A DNA stretch of 64,000 nt from Microbacterium sp. LWH7-1.2 (GCF_038397755.1 NZ_CP151637.1:4154001-4218000), one strand, 5' to 3'. Positions 43,535-53,316 are shown, counted from the first letter of the stretch. Translations and numbers: made by a program. Notes: generated by a model not told the origin, from the letters alone.

Positions 43535-43998
43535 GATGCGTGCTCCTGGTTCTCGGTGGTAAAGAGGTGTCGGTAGGCGCCGTAGCCCTCGTCCTCGAGC
43601 GACGAGGCGGGCACGAAGCGCAGTGCGGCCGAATTCATGCAGTATCTCAGGCCCCCGGCCTGGCGTGGGCCGTCGGGGAAGACGTGGCCCAGATGGCTGT
43701 CGGCGCCCGACGAGCGCACCTCGGTGCGCGGCAGGAGCAGCTTCCAGTCCTTCTTGGTCGAGACGGCGTCGGGCTCGATCGGCTTGGTGAAGCTCGGCCA
43801 TCCGGTTCCGCTGTCGTACTTGTCGGTCGACGAGAAGAGCGGCTGGCCTGAGACGACGTCGACGTAGATGCCGGGCTCGTGGTTGTTCCAGTAGGCGTTC
43901 CGGAAAGCGGGCTCGGTGCCGTCCTCCTGTGTCACGCGGTACTGGGTGTCGGTGAGGCGGCTCAGCGCCTCGGGGGTCTTGCGGTACTCGTTGCTCAC
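43531..43998 (-). CDS. msrB: Peptide methionine-(R)-sulfoxide reductase MsrB
   Basis: A 155-residue reductase for the R epimer. [19 protein letters not shown] and [11 protein letters not shown] with catalytic C120 are diagnostic. No other cysteine is present, so it lacks the zinc-binding pairs and the usual resolving Cys and must be regenerated differently. GTG start with GGAGG 5 bases upstream. Confidence 0.93.
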   Translation of the reverse strand: MSNEYRKTPEALSRLTDTQYRVTQEDGTEPAFRNAYWNNHEPGIYVDVVSGQPLFSSTDKYDSGTGWPSFTKPIEPDAVSTKKDWKLLLPRTEVRSSGADSHLGHVFPDGPRQAGGLRYCMNSAALRFVPASSLEDEGYGAYRHLFTTENQEHAS

Positions 43999-44195
43999 GG
44001 TTCCTCCAGTTCGACGCGGCTGGCTGCGGCGTCATAGAGGAGAACGGATGTTTCGTCGCTTTTGGTCCCTCGAACCTGGGAACGGGCTCTGAGTTCCACA
44101 ACGGCTCGGGTTCCCTCACCGCGCCCGAGCGGCGGCGAGAATCAGAGGACGGCGACGCGACTGCTCCGCATCTCCGACACGCGTGCTGGTCGAGG

Positions 44196-44774
44196 TCACA
44201 CCGGATCGCTCAGCAGGCTGACGCGCGCGACGATGCACCCCGCGATGAGCGCGCCGATGCCCCCGGCGGCCATGTCGCCGATCGTGTCCTGATAGGTCAC
44301 GAAGATGTCGGGGGCGATGAGGGTGCGACCCACCCACTCGAGCATCTCCCAGACCGCGCTGAGCGCGAGTCCCAGCACCGTCACGAGCACCACGGGGGTC
44401 GCCGGTCGCGTTCCCTCGGCGAGCGGGACGGGCACGATCCCCGCGCGTGCGAGCACCACATAGGCCATCGCGGCGAGCATCCCGGTGAAGATGCAGTGGA
44501 CCACGAGATCCCACACCGCGACGGACTCGTAGGCGTCGAGCACATTGCTCCACGCCGCGACCAGGGCTGCGACGCAGAATGCGATGTCGAATCCGGCCCG
44601 CACGCCGGCGAAACGCGGGATCATCAGCGCGACCAGCGCAAGGGAGACGATGCCCGCGTCGCCCGGCGCCCACCAGACGAACGCGGCGACGACCCCGAGC
44701 AGGCCGAGCAGGCGGACGCCGTCGGCCGTCCAGGCGGCGATGCCGCGCGGGGGTGCGAGGCAACGGTCGATCAC
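44196..44774 (-). CDS. DUF2238/VanZ-like membrane protein
   Basis: A 192-residue protein with about six hydrophobic segments. [14 protein letters not shown] and the following [19 protein letters not shown] resemble the DUF2238 pattern of conserved acidic and Gly residues within helices. GTG start overlaps the EEP phosphatase stop (GTGA), which suggests the two act together. Function unknown. Confidence 0.7.
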   Translation of the reverse strand: MIDRCLAPPRGIAAWTADGVRLLGLLGVVAAFVWWAPGDAGIVSLALVALMIPRFAGVRAGFDIAFCVAALVAAWSNVLDAYESVAVWDLVVHCIFTGMLAAMAYVVLARAGIVPVPLAEGTRPATPVVLVTVLGLALSAVWEMLEWVGRTLIAPDIFVTYQDTIGDMAAGGIGALIAGCIVARVSLLSDPV

Positions 44775-45613
44775 GGCTGCTCCGGTTCGTCGGGGACCGA
44801 GAGGACGGCCTGCACCGGGAGATGGTCGGAGGGCCACACGCCCGCGAAGAGACGGGTGTTGATGGCGGCCCGCTGGACCGCCACCCCCGGCGTGACCAGG
44901 ATCCAGTCGATGCGGGCACGGTCGGGTCTCGGCGTCCGGTAGTTCGCGAACGTGCCCACGGATGCTGTTACCCGGTGCTCGGCGATCGACCACGCGTCCC
45001 GCAGGCCGCCGTCGAGCATGTCGCGCAGGGTCCGCGAGCCGGCGCCCGCGTTCAGGTCGCCGGTGAGCACGGCGGGGCCGGAGTCGATGACGGCCTTGAG
45101 GGCGTCCGCGGAGCGCAGACGCGAGCGCGGGGAGAACGGGTCGAGGTGAGTGTTCACCGCCGTGAACCTGCCTCCGGTGGCACGGTCGCGGAAGCGGGCG
45201 GCCACCGCGATGCGAGGGATCGGGTTCCCCCACGTGCGCGACCCCGCCTCGTGCGGGTACTCCGACAGCGCCGTCTGCTCCCAGTGGAGGAGCTCGAGGC
45301 GCTCGGCGTCGTAGAAGAGCGGGCAGCCCTCACCGGTCCCGCGTCGGCCGTGTCCTCGTCCGACGAACCGGTAGCGCCGCCCGAGGGAGACGAGCACCGC
45401 GTCGGCGTGGTCGGGCATGACCTCCTGCAGCCCTGCGATCGTCGGCTGCTCCTGGCGGAGCAGGGCGCGCACCGCGGGAGCGCGATGACGCCAGCGGTCG
45501 GCGCGTCGCCACGCCAGACCGTCCATCCGGCGGCGGATGTTGAAGGTCATGATGTGCAGCGCGGGCGGTGCCACCGGGCCGATGAGGGGCAGACCGGCGT
45601 GCTCGTCGATCAT
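44771..45613 (-). CDS. Endonuclease/exonuclease/phosphatase-family protein
   Basis: A 280-residue metal-dependent phosphodiesterase. The EEP signatures are MTFNIRR, GLQEVMPDHAD (metal Glu), NTHLDP, LTGDLNA and the closing WPSDHLPVQA with the catalytic Asp-His. No signal peptide or partner domain. AGGAGGGG is 2-3 bases before the ATG. Substrate could be nucleic acid, phosphoinositide-like lipid or another diester. Confidence 0.85.
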   Translation of the reverse strand: MIDEHAGLPLIGPVAPPALHIMTFNIRRRMDGLAWRRADRWRHRAPAVRALLRQEQPTIAGLQEVMPDHADAVLVSLGRRYRFVGRGHGRRGTGEGCPLFYDAERLELLHWEQTALSEYPHEAGSRTWGNPIPRIAVAARFRDRATGGRFTAVNTHLDPFSPRSRLRSADALKAVIDSGPAVLTGDLNAGAGSRTLRDMLDGGLRDAWSIAEHRVTASVGTFANYRTPRPDRARIDWILVTPGVAVQRAAINTRLFAGVWPSDHLPVQAVLSVPDEPEQP

Positions 45614-45708
45614 CGCCCCTCCTCGCGTCCGCTGAGTTCACCGTAGGCGGATGGCGCAGAACGGGGCAGGGGCTTGCGCCGGAAGCCGAGCCGCCCCTCG
45701 TGGCGCGA

Positions 45709-47211
45709 TCACGCCGAGCCGAGCTCGCCGCTGAGGCGGCCGTGGAAGCGGGCCGCAGCATCCGTCATCCCGCGCAGCTCGACGGCCGTTCCGCGGGACT
45801 CGTACTTCGTGACGATCGCGTCGAGGGCGGCGACGGTCGAGGCGTCCCACACGTGGGTGCGCGAGAGGTCGATGACCACGTTCGGTGGGTCGGCGGCGTA
45901 CTCGAACTGCGTCGTGAGGTCGTTGCTCGAGGCGAAGAAGAGCTCGCCGTCCACGCGGTAGCGGGCGATGTCGCCGTCGACCTCGCGGGTGACGGTCGTG
46001 AAGTGCGCGACGCGTCGCGCGAACAGCACCATCGCGGCGAGCACGCCGAGGATCACGCCGACGGCGAGGTTGTGCGTCCAGACCGTGGCCACGACGGTGA
46101 CGAGCATCACGAGCGTCTCGCTGAGCGGCATCCGCTTCAACGTCGACGGACGGATGCTGTGCCAGTCGAACGTCATCACGGACACCACGATCATGACGGC
46201 GACGAGTGCCGCCATCGGGATGAGCCCCACGATGTCGCCCAGGACGACGACCAGCACGAGCACCCATGCTCCAGCCATGAAGGTGGAGATGCGGGTGCGG
46301 CCGCCGGACGTCTTCACGTTGATCATCGTCTGGCCGATCATCGCGCAGCCGCCGGTGCCACCGAAGAACGCCGAGGCGATGTTGGCGACGCCGAGGCCCC
46401 ACGCCTCGCGGGTCTTGCGGGAGCGGGTGTCGGTGATGTCGTCGACGAGCTTCGCGGTCATGAGCGACTCGAGGAGGCCCACGAGCGCGGCCGCGAACGC
46501 GTACGGAGCGATGATCTGGAGCGTCTCCCACGTCCCGGGCACGCTGGGGATGAGGAGCTCCGGAAGGCTGCGGGGCAGCTCGCCCTGGTCAGCGACGTTC
46601 GGCACCGCGGACAGTCCGAAGCCCACCACGACCACGGTCAGCACCACGATCGCGATGAGCGGCGCGGGGACGACGCGCGTGATCCGCGGCCAGACGATAA
46701 GGATGCCGAGACCCACCGCCACGAGCGCGTACACGGCCCACGGCACGTCGACGAGCTGTGGCATCTGCGACAGGAAGATCAGGATCGCGAGGGCGTTCAC
46801 GAAGCCCACCATGACGCTGCGCGGGATGAACCTCATGAGCCTCGCGACTCCCAGCATCGCGAAGAGCACCTGGATGACGCCCGCGAGCGCGATCGTGACG
46901 ATGAGGTAGTCGGAGCCGTACTCGCGCGCCACCGGCGCGATGACGAGCGCGACCGCGCCCGCGGCGGCGGTGATCATCGCCGGGCGCCCACCGGTGAACG
47001 CGATGACGACCGCGAGCACGAACGATGAGAACAGCCCCACCCGAGGATCGACGCCCGCGACGACCGAGAAGGCGATCGCCTCGGGGATGAGGGCGAGCGC
47101 CACGACGAGTCCGGCGATGACCTCGCGGGTGAGCAGACGCGGCCGGCGCAGCGCCTGCAGCACGGTCGGCTCGCTGCGATGGCGATCGGCGGATTCGGCG
47201 ACGGTGGACAC
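45709..47211 (-). CDS. SulP-family anion transporter
   Basis: A 500-residue transporter with 10-12 hydrophobic segments and a C-terminal STAS domain (about residues 400-495, RYRVDGELFFASSNDL, NVVIDLSRTHVWDASTVAALD). ALALIPEAIAFSVVAGVDPRVGLFSS and GVANIASAFFGGTGGCAMIGQT are SulP signatures. Substrate may be sulfate, bicarbonate or another anion; no carbonic anhydrase is adjacent. The GTG at 47211 has GGAG 6 bases upstream and is preferred over an ATG 45 bases earlier. Confidence 0.9.
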   Translation of the reverse strand: MSTVAESADRHRSEPTVLQALRRPRLLTREVIAGLVVALALIPEAIAFSVVAGVDPRVGLFSSFVLAVVIAFTGGRPAMITAAAGAVALVIAPVAREYGSDYLIVTIALAGVIQVLFAMLGVARLMRFIPRSVMVGFVNALAILIFLSQMPQLVDVPWAVYALVAVGLGILIVWPRITRVVPAPLIAIVVLTVVVVGFGLSAVPNVADQGELPRSLPELLIPSVPGTWETLQIIAPYAFAAALVGLLESLMTAKLVDDITDTRSRKTREAWGLGVANIASAFFGGTGGCAMIGQTMINVKTSGGRTRISTFMAGAWVLVLVVVLGDIVGLIPMAALVAVMIVVSVMTFDWHSIRPSTLKRMPLSETLVMLVTVVATVWTHNLAVGVILGVLAAMVLFARRVAHFTTVTREVDGDIARYRVDGELFFASSNDLTTQFEYAADPPNVVIDLSRTHVWDASTVAALDAIVTKYESRGTAVELRGMTDAAARFHGRLSGELGSA

Positions 47212-47437
47212 GGCGGCTCCTCGGAACGTGCGCGCACCGTTGCGCCCGCAAGGCATGGGAAGGGACGGATGCTGCGACCCGCGCGGCCCTTCGACTCTAG
47301 CCGCGCGTACCCGACGACGCGGCCGATCTCAAGGGCCTCGCGAGGTGCCCCGCTGCTCGTGAGAATCGCGGAAGGTCCATGCGTGGCCGCCGTGCGGCCG
47401 CGGCAGCCGGCATCCGTCCCCGACCGGAGGAGGCACG

Positions 47438-49099
47438 ATGAAGATCACCGACACGAGCGACCTGTGGTGGAAGAGCGCCATCGTCTACTGCCTCGACGTC
47501 GAGACGTATATGGACGCCGACGGTGACGGGACCGGCGACATGCAGGGCCTCGCTCAGCGCATCGACTATCTCGCGCAGCTGGGCGTGACGTGCCTGTGGT
47601 TGATGCCCTTCTACCCGACTCCCGACCGCGACGACGGGTACGACATCACGGACTTCTACGGCGTCGATCCGCGGCTCGGCAACCACGGCGAGCTCGTCGA
47701 GGTGATCCGCACCGCCAACGACCGCGGCATGCGGGTGATCGTGGACCTGGTCGTCAACCACACGTCCGACCGGCATCCGTGGTTCCTGAAGGCGAAGCGG
47801 AGCGTGAACTCGCCCTACCGGGACTACTACGTGTGGCGCGACGATCCGCCGCCGAAGGGTCAGAAGAACGCCGTGTTCCCGGGCGACGCGAAGGGCATCT
47901 GGACCGAGGACGAGGCGTCGGGGCAGTGGTATCAGCACAGCTTCTACGAGCACCAGCCCGACCTCAACATCGCGAACCCCGTCGTGCGCGACGAACTGGC
48001 GAGGGTGATCGGCTTCTGGCTGCAGCTGGGAGTGGCCGGTTTCCGTGTCGACGCGGTCCCCTTCTTCCTCGAGCTGCCGAAGGGCGCCCGGATCCCCGAT
48101 CCGCACGAGCTCCTGCGGGACTTCCGTCGGTTCCTTCAGCGCCGCTCGAGCGAGGCGATCCTGCTCGGCGAGGTGAACCTCCCGTACGACCAGCAGGTGC
48201 AGTACTTCGGGGGTGCGGAGGTGAACGAGCTGTCGATGCAGTTCGACTTCATCGGGATGCAGGCGTTCTACCTGTCTCTCGCCCGCAGGAATCCCGCGCC
48301 GCTCGTCGAGGCGCTGACGTCACGGCCCGACCTTCCCGAGGATGTGCAGTGGGCGAACTTCCTGCGCAACCACGACGAGCTGACGCTCGACAAGTTGTCC
48401 GACGACGAACGGGAGGAGGTGTTCGAAGCCTTCGCGCCGGACGAGAAGCAGCGCGTCTACGGCCGTGGCATCACGCGCCGGCTGCCTCCGATGCTCGGCG
48501 ACCCGCGGCGTATCCGCATGGCGTACAGCTTGATGTTCACGCTCCCGGGCACACCGGTGCTGTTCTACGGCGAGGAGATCGGGATGGGCGAGAACGCCGA
48601 GATCCCGGGGCGGAGCGCCGTGCGCACGCCGATGCAATGGACGGGCGAGAAGAACGGCGGCTTCTCGTCGGCGCCCCCGTCGCGGCTGATCGCGCAGCCG
48701 CCGGGCGACGGCTACGCGCCTGAGCACGTCAACGCCGCAGCCCAGATCAAGGACCGCGATTCGCTGCTGCACTTCTTCCGCGACCTGATGTCGCGCTACC
48801 GGATCTCGCCGGAGCTCGGGTGGGGAGCCTTCGAGGTGCTCGAGCAGCCGGTGCCGGCGGTCCTCGTCCACTCTCTCAGCGCCGATGTCGGTCGGCTTAT
48901 CGCGATCCACAACTTCGACGAGGTTCCGTCGACGACGCGATTCATCGTGGACGGGGAGCCGGAAGGCACCTGCCTGGTCGACCTGCTGGGCTCGCAGCGC
49001 ATCGAGCTCGATGGACGGGGAGGCCTGGAGCTCGAGGTGCCGGGCTACGGCTACCGCTGGCTGCGAGTGTCGCGCCCAGGCGACGGTCGCGTGTCGTAG
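47438..49099 (+). CDS. GH13 trehalose synthase-like enzyme
   Basis: A 553-residue glycoside hydrolase family 13 protein of the maltose alpha-D-glucosyltransferase (TreS) kind. The catalytic set is D205 (FRVDAVPF), E245 (LLGEVNLP) and D313 (RNHDELTLD). WWKSAIVYCLDVETYMD, VVNHTSDRHPWF and PGTPVLFYGEEIGMGEN are typical. GGAGGAGG precedes the ATG. No maltokinase, GlgE or glycogen gene lies nearby, unlike the usual GlgE-pathway cluster, so activity on maltose/trehalose is inferred from homology. Confidence 0.88.
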   Translation: MKITDTSDLWWKSAIVYCLDVETYMDADGDGTGDMQGLAQRIDYLAQLGVTCLWLMPFYPTPDRDDGYDITDFYGVDPRLGNHGELVEVIRTANDRGMRVIVDLVVNHTSDRHPWFLKAKRSVNSPYRDYYVWRDDPPPKGQKNAVFPGDAKGIWTEDEASGQWYQHSFYEHQPDLNIANPVVRDELARVIGFWLQLGVAGFRVDAVPFFLELPKGARIPDPHELLRDFRRFLQRRSSEAILLGEVNLPYDQQVQYFGGAEVNELSMQFDFIGMQAFYLSLARRNPAPLVEALTSRPDLPEDVQWANFLRNHDELTLDKLSDDEREEVFEAFAPDEKQRVYGRGITRRLPPMLGDPRRIRMAYSLMFTLPGTPVLFYGEEIGMGENAEIPGRSAVRTPMQWTGEKNGGFSSAPPSRLIAQPPGDGYAPEHVNAAAQIKDRDSLLHFFRDLMSRYRISPELGWGAFEVLEQPVPAVLVHSLSADVGRLIAIHNFDEVPSTTRFIVDGEPEGTCLVDLLGSQRIELDGRGGLELEVPGYGYRWLRVSRPGDGRVS

Positions 49100-49359
49100 C
49101 CCGCTCCCCGGCGCGAACGCGCCAGGTCGACGAAGGCGGAGATCGCGGCGCCGAGCCCGAAGAGGAGGGCCGCGGCCAGACAGGTCGTGAAGAGCGCCGA
49201 TGGCAGGTCGAGCGTCGCCCACTGCTGGATCCCGCCGCGGATCAGGAACGGCAGGACCCCCGCGCAGAAGAGGAACACCGCACACGCCCAGAGAAAGCGG
49301 CGCAGCGGAGTCTTGGGCGGATGGTCCTGCGCCAGATTGAACAGCGGCAGGGGGGCCAT
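49051..49359 (-). CDS. Small membrane protein, hypothetical
   Basis: A 102-residue protein with two helices (FLWACAVFLFCAGVLPFLI and SALFTTCLAAALLFGLGAAISAF) and a basic tail. GGAG lies 6 bases before the ATG. Its last 16 codons overlap the end of the convergent GH13 gene by 49 bases. No family recognised. Confidence 0.6.
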   Translation of the reverse strand: MAPLPLFNLAQDHPPKTPLRRFLWACAVFLFCAGVLPFLIRGGIQQWATLDLPSALFTTCLAAALLFGLGAAISAFVDLARSRRGAGYDTRPSPGRDTRSQR

Positions 49360-49482
49360 GTGCGTCTCCGGTCGGGAGGAGGGGCGGGGTTCGTCAGTAT
49401 GCCAGCCCCGGGCGGCGTGGCCGTATCGTGCAGCGTACGCCACGGTCCGTCAAGGGGGTGTCGACCGTTCACCTCGCCGACC

Positions 49483-49488
49483 TAGAGT
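49483..49488 (+). promoter_or_regulatory. -10 box TAGAGT, leaderless promoter
   Basis: TAGAGT is 7 bases before GTG 49496, in frame with the acyltransferase. Confidence 0.55.
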
Positions 49489-49495
49489 CTGTCGA

Positions 49496-51514
49496 GTGGT
49501 GGACCGAGCACGCGCCCAGCCCGACCACGCGGGTTTTCGCGCCGATGTTCAAGGACTGCGCGCGATCGCGGTCGCGTCGGTCCTGCTCTATCACGCGGGG
49601 CTGCCGTTCCTGCCGGGCGGCTACGTCGGCGTCGACGTGTTCTTCGTCATCTCGGGCTTCCTCATCACGTCGCACCTGCTGGGGCAGCTCGAGCGTCATG
49701 ACCGGCTGAGATTCGGGGAGTTCTACGCCCGACGGGCCCGCCGCATCCTGCCGGCATCGTTCGTCGTCCTGATCATCTCCGTCGCGGCGGCGCTCATCTG
49801 GTATCCGCCGCTGCTCATGAAAGACCTCTGGGCCGCGGCCGTCGCCACCGCGCTGTACGTGCCGAACTACTTCTTCGCTTCCGCGAACTCGGACTACCTG
49901 GCCGAGTCGTCGAATCCGTCGCTGTTCCAGCACTACTGGTCGCTGGGGGTCGAGGAGCAGTTCTACCTGCTGTGGCCGGCGGTGCTCGCACTGGTGTGGG
50001 TGCTGGTCCGCTCGCGACGGGCGCTGGTCGCCGTGCTCATCGCGGTGGTCGCCGCCTCGTTCGCACTCTGCGTGTGGCTCACGTTCGCCGCGCAGCCGTG
50101 GGCGTTCTTCTCGCTGCCGTCGCGCGCGTGGGAGCTCGGCGTGGGCGGGCTCGTCGCCGTGCTGCTGCAGCGCAGACCCGGGATCGTGGGGGAGCGGTGG
50201 GCGGCTCCCCTCGGGTGGGCGGGGATCGCGGCGGTGGCGGCGTCCGTCCTCTTCTTCTCGTCCGGGACGCTCTTCCCGGGTGCGGCGGCGGCGCTGCCCG
50301 TGCTCGGCACCGCGGCGGTGATCGCGGCGGGTGAGACGCGGCGCGGACCGACACGGATGCTGTCGACCCGCGGCATGGTGTTCATCGGGACGATCTCGTA
50401 CTCGTTGTATCTCATCCACTGGCCGGCGATCGTGCTGCCCGGCACCGCGCTTCCGGGGGAGCTGCCACTGTGGACGACACTCGGCATCGCGGTCGCGTGC
50501 GTGCCGGTGGCGTGGCTGCTGTACCGGTTCGTCGAGGATCCGGTGCGCCGCGCGCCGCTGCTCACGAAGCGGCGTGCGCGCGTCACGCTGGTCGGCGCGC
50601 TTGCCGGCTCCCTCGCGTGCCTGGGCCTCGCGAGCGCCGCGTACGCCGTGGTCGACACGCGTTCGCTGCACGCGGAGCGCGCGGCCTCGAGCACCGTCAT
50701 CGTCGATGCCCCGCGCGGCACAGAGTTCGTGCCCGACAACCTCGCGCCTGCGCTGCGGGACGCCCGCGACAGCCTTCCCGAGCTCTACCAGGACGGCTGC
50801 ATGCGGGGCAGCGCCGCCACGGATGCCGAGGGCTGCGTCTACGGGGATCCCGCGGCGCCTCGCATCGTGCTCCTGGGCGACTCGCACGCCGCGCAGTGGT
50901 TCCCCGCGCTCGAGGGCTTCGCCACGTCGGCCGGGTACTCGGTCGAGGTCCACACGAAGAGCTCCTGCCCGGCGGCCGACATCGACTCGCTGCGCCGGGG
51001 CGCGCCCTTCCCGCAGTGCCCCGAATGGCGCGACGCCGTGATCGACCGCATCAACGCTTCGCCTCCTGCCCTGGTGATCCTGGCGACCTTCACCGACCCG
51101 GAGCTCGCCCCCGGCGTCGACGACGACGCGAAGACATGGGCGGCGGCGTTCGGCCGTACCCTCGACGCGATCGACGCGCCCGTCGCGATGATGGCCGACA
51201 CCCCCGATATGCGGGAGGACCCGGCACCGTGCTTGTCGGCGCACCTCTCCGACGCCGTGGCATGTGCTCAGCCCCGGACGATCGCGCTGGCCGGGCCGGC
51301 CCGCGAGGGCGAGGCGACGGCCACCGCCGAGCGCGGCGTGCCGCTCGTCGACCTCAACGAGTACCTGTGCGGCGTCGACGCGTGTCCGCCCATCCTCGGC
51401 AACACGCTCGTGTACCGCGACTCGCATCACCTCACCGCGGAGATCAGCGCCGATCTGGCCGTCGTGCTGGGCCGGGCCTTGCAGCCGCTGCTGCCTCCGG
51501 GCGCGGGCGGTTGA
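49496..51514 (+). CDS. OatA-like acyltransferase with SGNH domain
   Basis: A 672-residue membrane acyltransferase. The N-terminal acyltransferase-3 domain (residues about 10-380) has RADVQGLRAIAVASVLLYHAG, DVFFVISGFLIT, FYARRARRILPA and HYWSLGVEEQFYLLWP (parts shown), with about 10-11 helices. The extracytoplasmic SGNH domain has GDSHAAQWFPAL with S463 as nucleophile and DSHHLT with D642/H644. This fusion O-acetylates peptidoglycan, exopolysaccharide or other surface glycans. GTG start is set by the leaderless promoter; longer readings are unsupported. Confidence 0.88.
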   Translation: MVDRARAQPDHAGFRADVQGLRAIAVASVLLYHAGLPFLPGGYVGVDVFFVISGFLITSHLLGQLERHDRLRFGEFYARRARRILPASFVVLIISVAAALIWYPPLLMKDLWAAAVATALYVPNYFFASANSDYLAESSNPSLFQHYWSLGVEEQFYLLWPAVLALVWVLVRSRRALVAVLIAVVAASFALCVWLTFAAQPWAFFSLPSRAWELGVGGLVAVLLQRRPGIVGERWAAPLGWAGIAAVAASVLFFSSGTLFPGAAAALPVLGTAAVIAAGETRRGPTRMLSTRGMVFIGTISYSLYLIHWPAIVLPGTALPGELPLWTTLGIAVACVPVAWLLYRFVEDPVRRAPLLTKRRARVTLVGALAGSLACLGLASAAYAVVDTRSLHAERAASSTVIVDAPRGTEFVPDNLAPALRDARDSLPELYQDGCMRGSAATDAEGCVYGDPAAPRIVLLGDSHAAQWFPALEGFATSAGYSVEVHTKSSCPAADIDSLRRGAPFPQCPEWRDAVIDRINASPPALVILATFTDPELAPGVDDDAKTWAAAFGRTLDAIDAPVAMMADTPDMREDPAPCLSAHLSDAVACAQPRTIALAGPAREGEATATAERGVPLVDLNEYLCGVDACPPILGNTLVYRDSHHLTAEISADLAVVLGRALQPLLPPGAGG

Positions 51515-51582
51515 GCGGGACCTCGCTCCGCCACGCCGAGAGGACGTTGCGCGCATCGTCGCGAGCCCGAGACGATGTCGGC

Positions 51583-52542
51583 ATGCGCGCGGTCGTGTAC
51601 GAGCGGTACGGTTCGCCCGAGCAGCTCCAGGTGCGCGACGTCCCGCGGCCGGTGCCCCGGGCCGGCGAGGCGCTCGTCGAGGTCGTGGCGACGTCGGTGA
51701 ACCTCTCTGACTGGGAGGGGCTGCACGGAAGTCCCGCCTACGCGCGCCTGGGCGGGCTGTTCCGGCCGCGGCACCGGATCCTCGGCTCCGACATCGCCGG
51801 CCGCATCGCGGCCGTCGGCGAGGGCGTGACGCGGTTCGCGATCGGCGACGAGGTGTTCGGCGACATCATGCCCCGCTACGGCGGGTTCGCCGAATTCGTC
51901 GCCGTGCCCGAGGCGGCGCTCGCCCCGAAGCCGGCGCAGTTGTCGTTCGCCGAGGCATCCGCTCTTCCCCAGGCAGCCGCGATCGCGACGCACGCCGTGG
52001 CGCTGGCGGAGCCGGGTGCGCGGATGCTGCTCAACGGCGCCGGCGGAGGCTCGGGCACTCTCGCGATGCAGCTCGCGACGCAGAAGGGCGTGCACGTGAC
52101 GGCGGTCGACAACGCCGGCAAGCTCGACTTCCTCCGCGCGCTCGGCGCGGACGAGGTCATCGACTACCGGTGCGAGGACTTCACCCGTCGCGGCCCGTAC
52201 GACCTCATCGTGGACCTCGTCGCGCGCCGTTCCGTGTTCGCCTACGGGCGTGCGCTCGCGAAGGGCGGCCGGTGCGTGATGGTCGGTGGCACGGGACGGG
52301 CGCTGATACGGATGCTGACCGCCGGCGCGCTGCTCGGAGCCCTCACCGGCCGGCGATTGGGGGTGCTGTTCGTGCGCCAGGGCCCCTCGGCGTTCGTGCC
52401 GGTCGCGGAGCGGTGCGCGGCGGGAGAGGTGAGGGTGCATATCGACCGCGTGTTCTCGCTCGATCAGGTCCCCGAAGCGCTTGCGTGGCACGGCGAGGGC
52501 CGCGCACTCGGCAAAGTCGTGGTGGCGGTGCGCGGGGAGTGA
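51583..52542 (+). CDS. MDR-type NAD(P)-dependent quinone oxidoreductase
   Basis: A 319-residue medium-chain reductase without catalytic zinc. The start MRAVVYERYGSPEQLQVRDVP, GSDIAGRIAAVGEGV, LNGAGGGSGTLAMQLA (dinucleotide loop) and the ending VFSLDQVPEALAWHGEGRALGKVVV are typical of the quinone-oxidoreductase group. The ATG is preceded by GACGAT at the leaderless distance, a weak -10 box. No neighbour clarifies the substrate. Confidence 0.87.
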   Translation: MRAVVYERYGSPEQLQVRDVPRPVPRAGEALVEVVATSVNLSDWEGLHGSPAYARLGGLFRPRHRILGSDIAGRIAAVGEGVTRFAIGDEVFGDIMPRYGGFAEFVAVPEAALAPKPAQLSFAEASALPQAAAIATHAVALAEPGARMLLNGAGGGSGTLAMQLATQKGVHVTAVDNAGKLDFLRALGADEVIDYRCEDFTRRGPYDLIVDLVARRSVFAYGRALAKGGRCVMVGGTGRALIRMLTAGALLGALTGRRLGVLFVRQGPSAFVPVAERCAAGEVRVHIDRVFSLDQVPEALAWHGEGRALGKVVVAVRGE

Positions 52543-52849
52543 CCCCGTCCGACCTCGAGCCGAAGTCGACGCAGGCCCGACACGATCGTCGAGTTGCCGC
52601 GACTCGCTCGGCTATCAGGTCGGCGCTGCGCGTGTCAACAGGCAGACGGACCCGGGTGTCCCTGCGTAATCTGGCGGAGCAACATGCAGTTCAGCGCGCA
52701 GCGGTCGAGCTTCGGCGTTCGGGTCGCCGTCCCGTCTCCCGCGAACGCGCGATGGTCCCGGTGGGAGGGCAACCCACCGGGACCATCTTCTGCGCCGGGG
52801 CTCACCGATGCCGTGGGCCGAGGCATCCGTCCGGTACTAGCCTGTCGGC
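52543..52849. other. 307-base intergenic region with a strong hairpin
   Basis: Bases 52752-52765 pair perfectly with 52773-52786 (14 base pairs, 7-base loop), followed by CTTCTGC. The hairpin could end transcription from either side or fold in a small RNA. A short plus-strand frame beginning at ATG 52683, with GGAG 5 bases upstream, has no recognisable product. I cannot assign a known riboswitch or ncRNA. Confidence 0.5.
52838..52843 (+). promoter_or_regulatory. -10 box TAGCCT, leaderless promoter
   Basis: TAGCCT is 6 bases before the ATG at 52850. Confidence 0.6.
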
Positions 52850-53194
52850 ATGCACCGGATCTTCTCGATCAGCTTCGCCTCGGTCTACCCGCTCTACGTG
52901 ACGAAGGTCGAGAAGAAGGGGCGCACGACCGAGGAGCTCGACGAGGTCATCGAGTGGCTCACGGGCTTCGACGATGCCGAGCTGAAGCAGCACCTCGACG
53001 AGCAGACGACGCTCGAGGACTTCTTCGCCCACGCCGACCTCAACCCGAACGCCTCGCTCATCACGGGCGTCATCTGCGGCATGCGGGTCGAGGAGATCGA
53101 GGACCCGCTGATGCAGAAGATCCGGTACCTCGACAAGCTCGTGGACGAACTCGCCCGCGGCAGATCGATGGAGAAGATCCTCCGCACCGCCTGA
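52850..53194 (+). CDS. DUF2200 protein
   Basis: A 114-residue protein matching DUF2200 over its whole length: RIFSISFASVYPLYVTKVEKKGRT (in part), DEVIEWLTGF and NASLITGVICGMRVEEIEDPLM, then QKIRYLDKLVDELARG. Function unknown; no catalytic motif is obvious. Convergent with the APF-type gene across a strong terminator. Confidence 0.88.
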   Translation: MHRIFSISFASVYPLYVTKVEKKGRTTEELDEVIEWLTGFDDAELKQHLDEQTTLEDFFAHADLNPNASLITGVICGMRVEEIEDPLMQKIRYLDKLVDELARGRSMEKILRTA

Positions 53195-53230
53195 GTCACG
53201 CCTCTGCCGGCGCGGGTCACCAGGCGACGA

Positions 53231-53263
53231 AGAGGGCACGTCCACAGTCAGGACGTGCCCTCT
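53231..53263. terminator. Bidirectional hairpin terminator
   Basis: AGAGGGCACGTCC (53231-53243) pairs perfectly with GGACGTGCCCTCT (53251-53263), 13 base pairs with a 7-base loop, between two convergent genes. Confidence 0.75.
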
Positions 53264-53316
53264 CCGAGGCGGTCAGGCGAGCGCTCCGGATCGCCGACGA
53301 GCGTTCGTCGCGTCGA

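Noticed and set aside
52635..52826. 63-codon minus-strand frame in the same gap
   Set aside because: No ribosome site or promoter at a usable distance, and no domain.
52683..52849. Short plus-strand coding frame beginning at 52683
   Set aside because: A plausible ribosome site exists, but the frame runs on through DUF2200 out of phase and gives an Arg/Ala-rich product of the usual shadow type.
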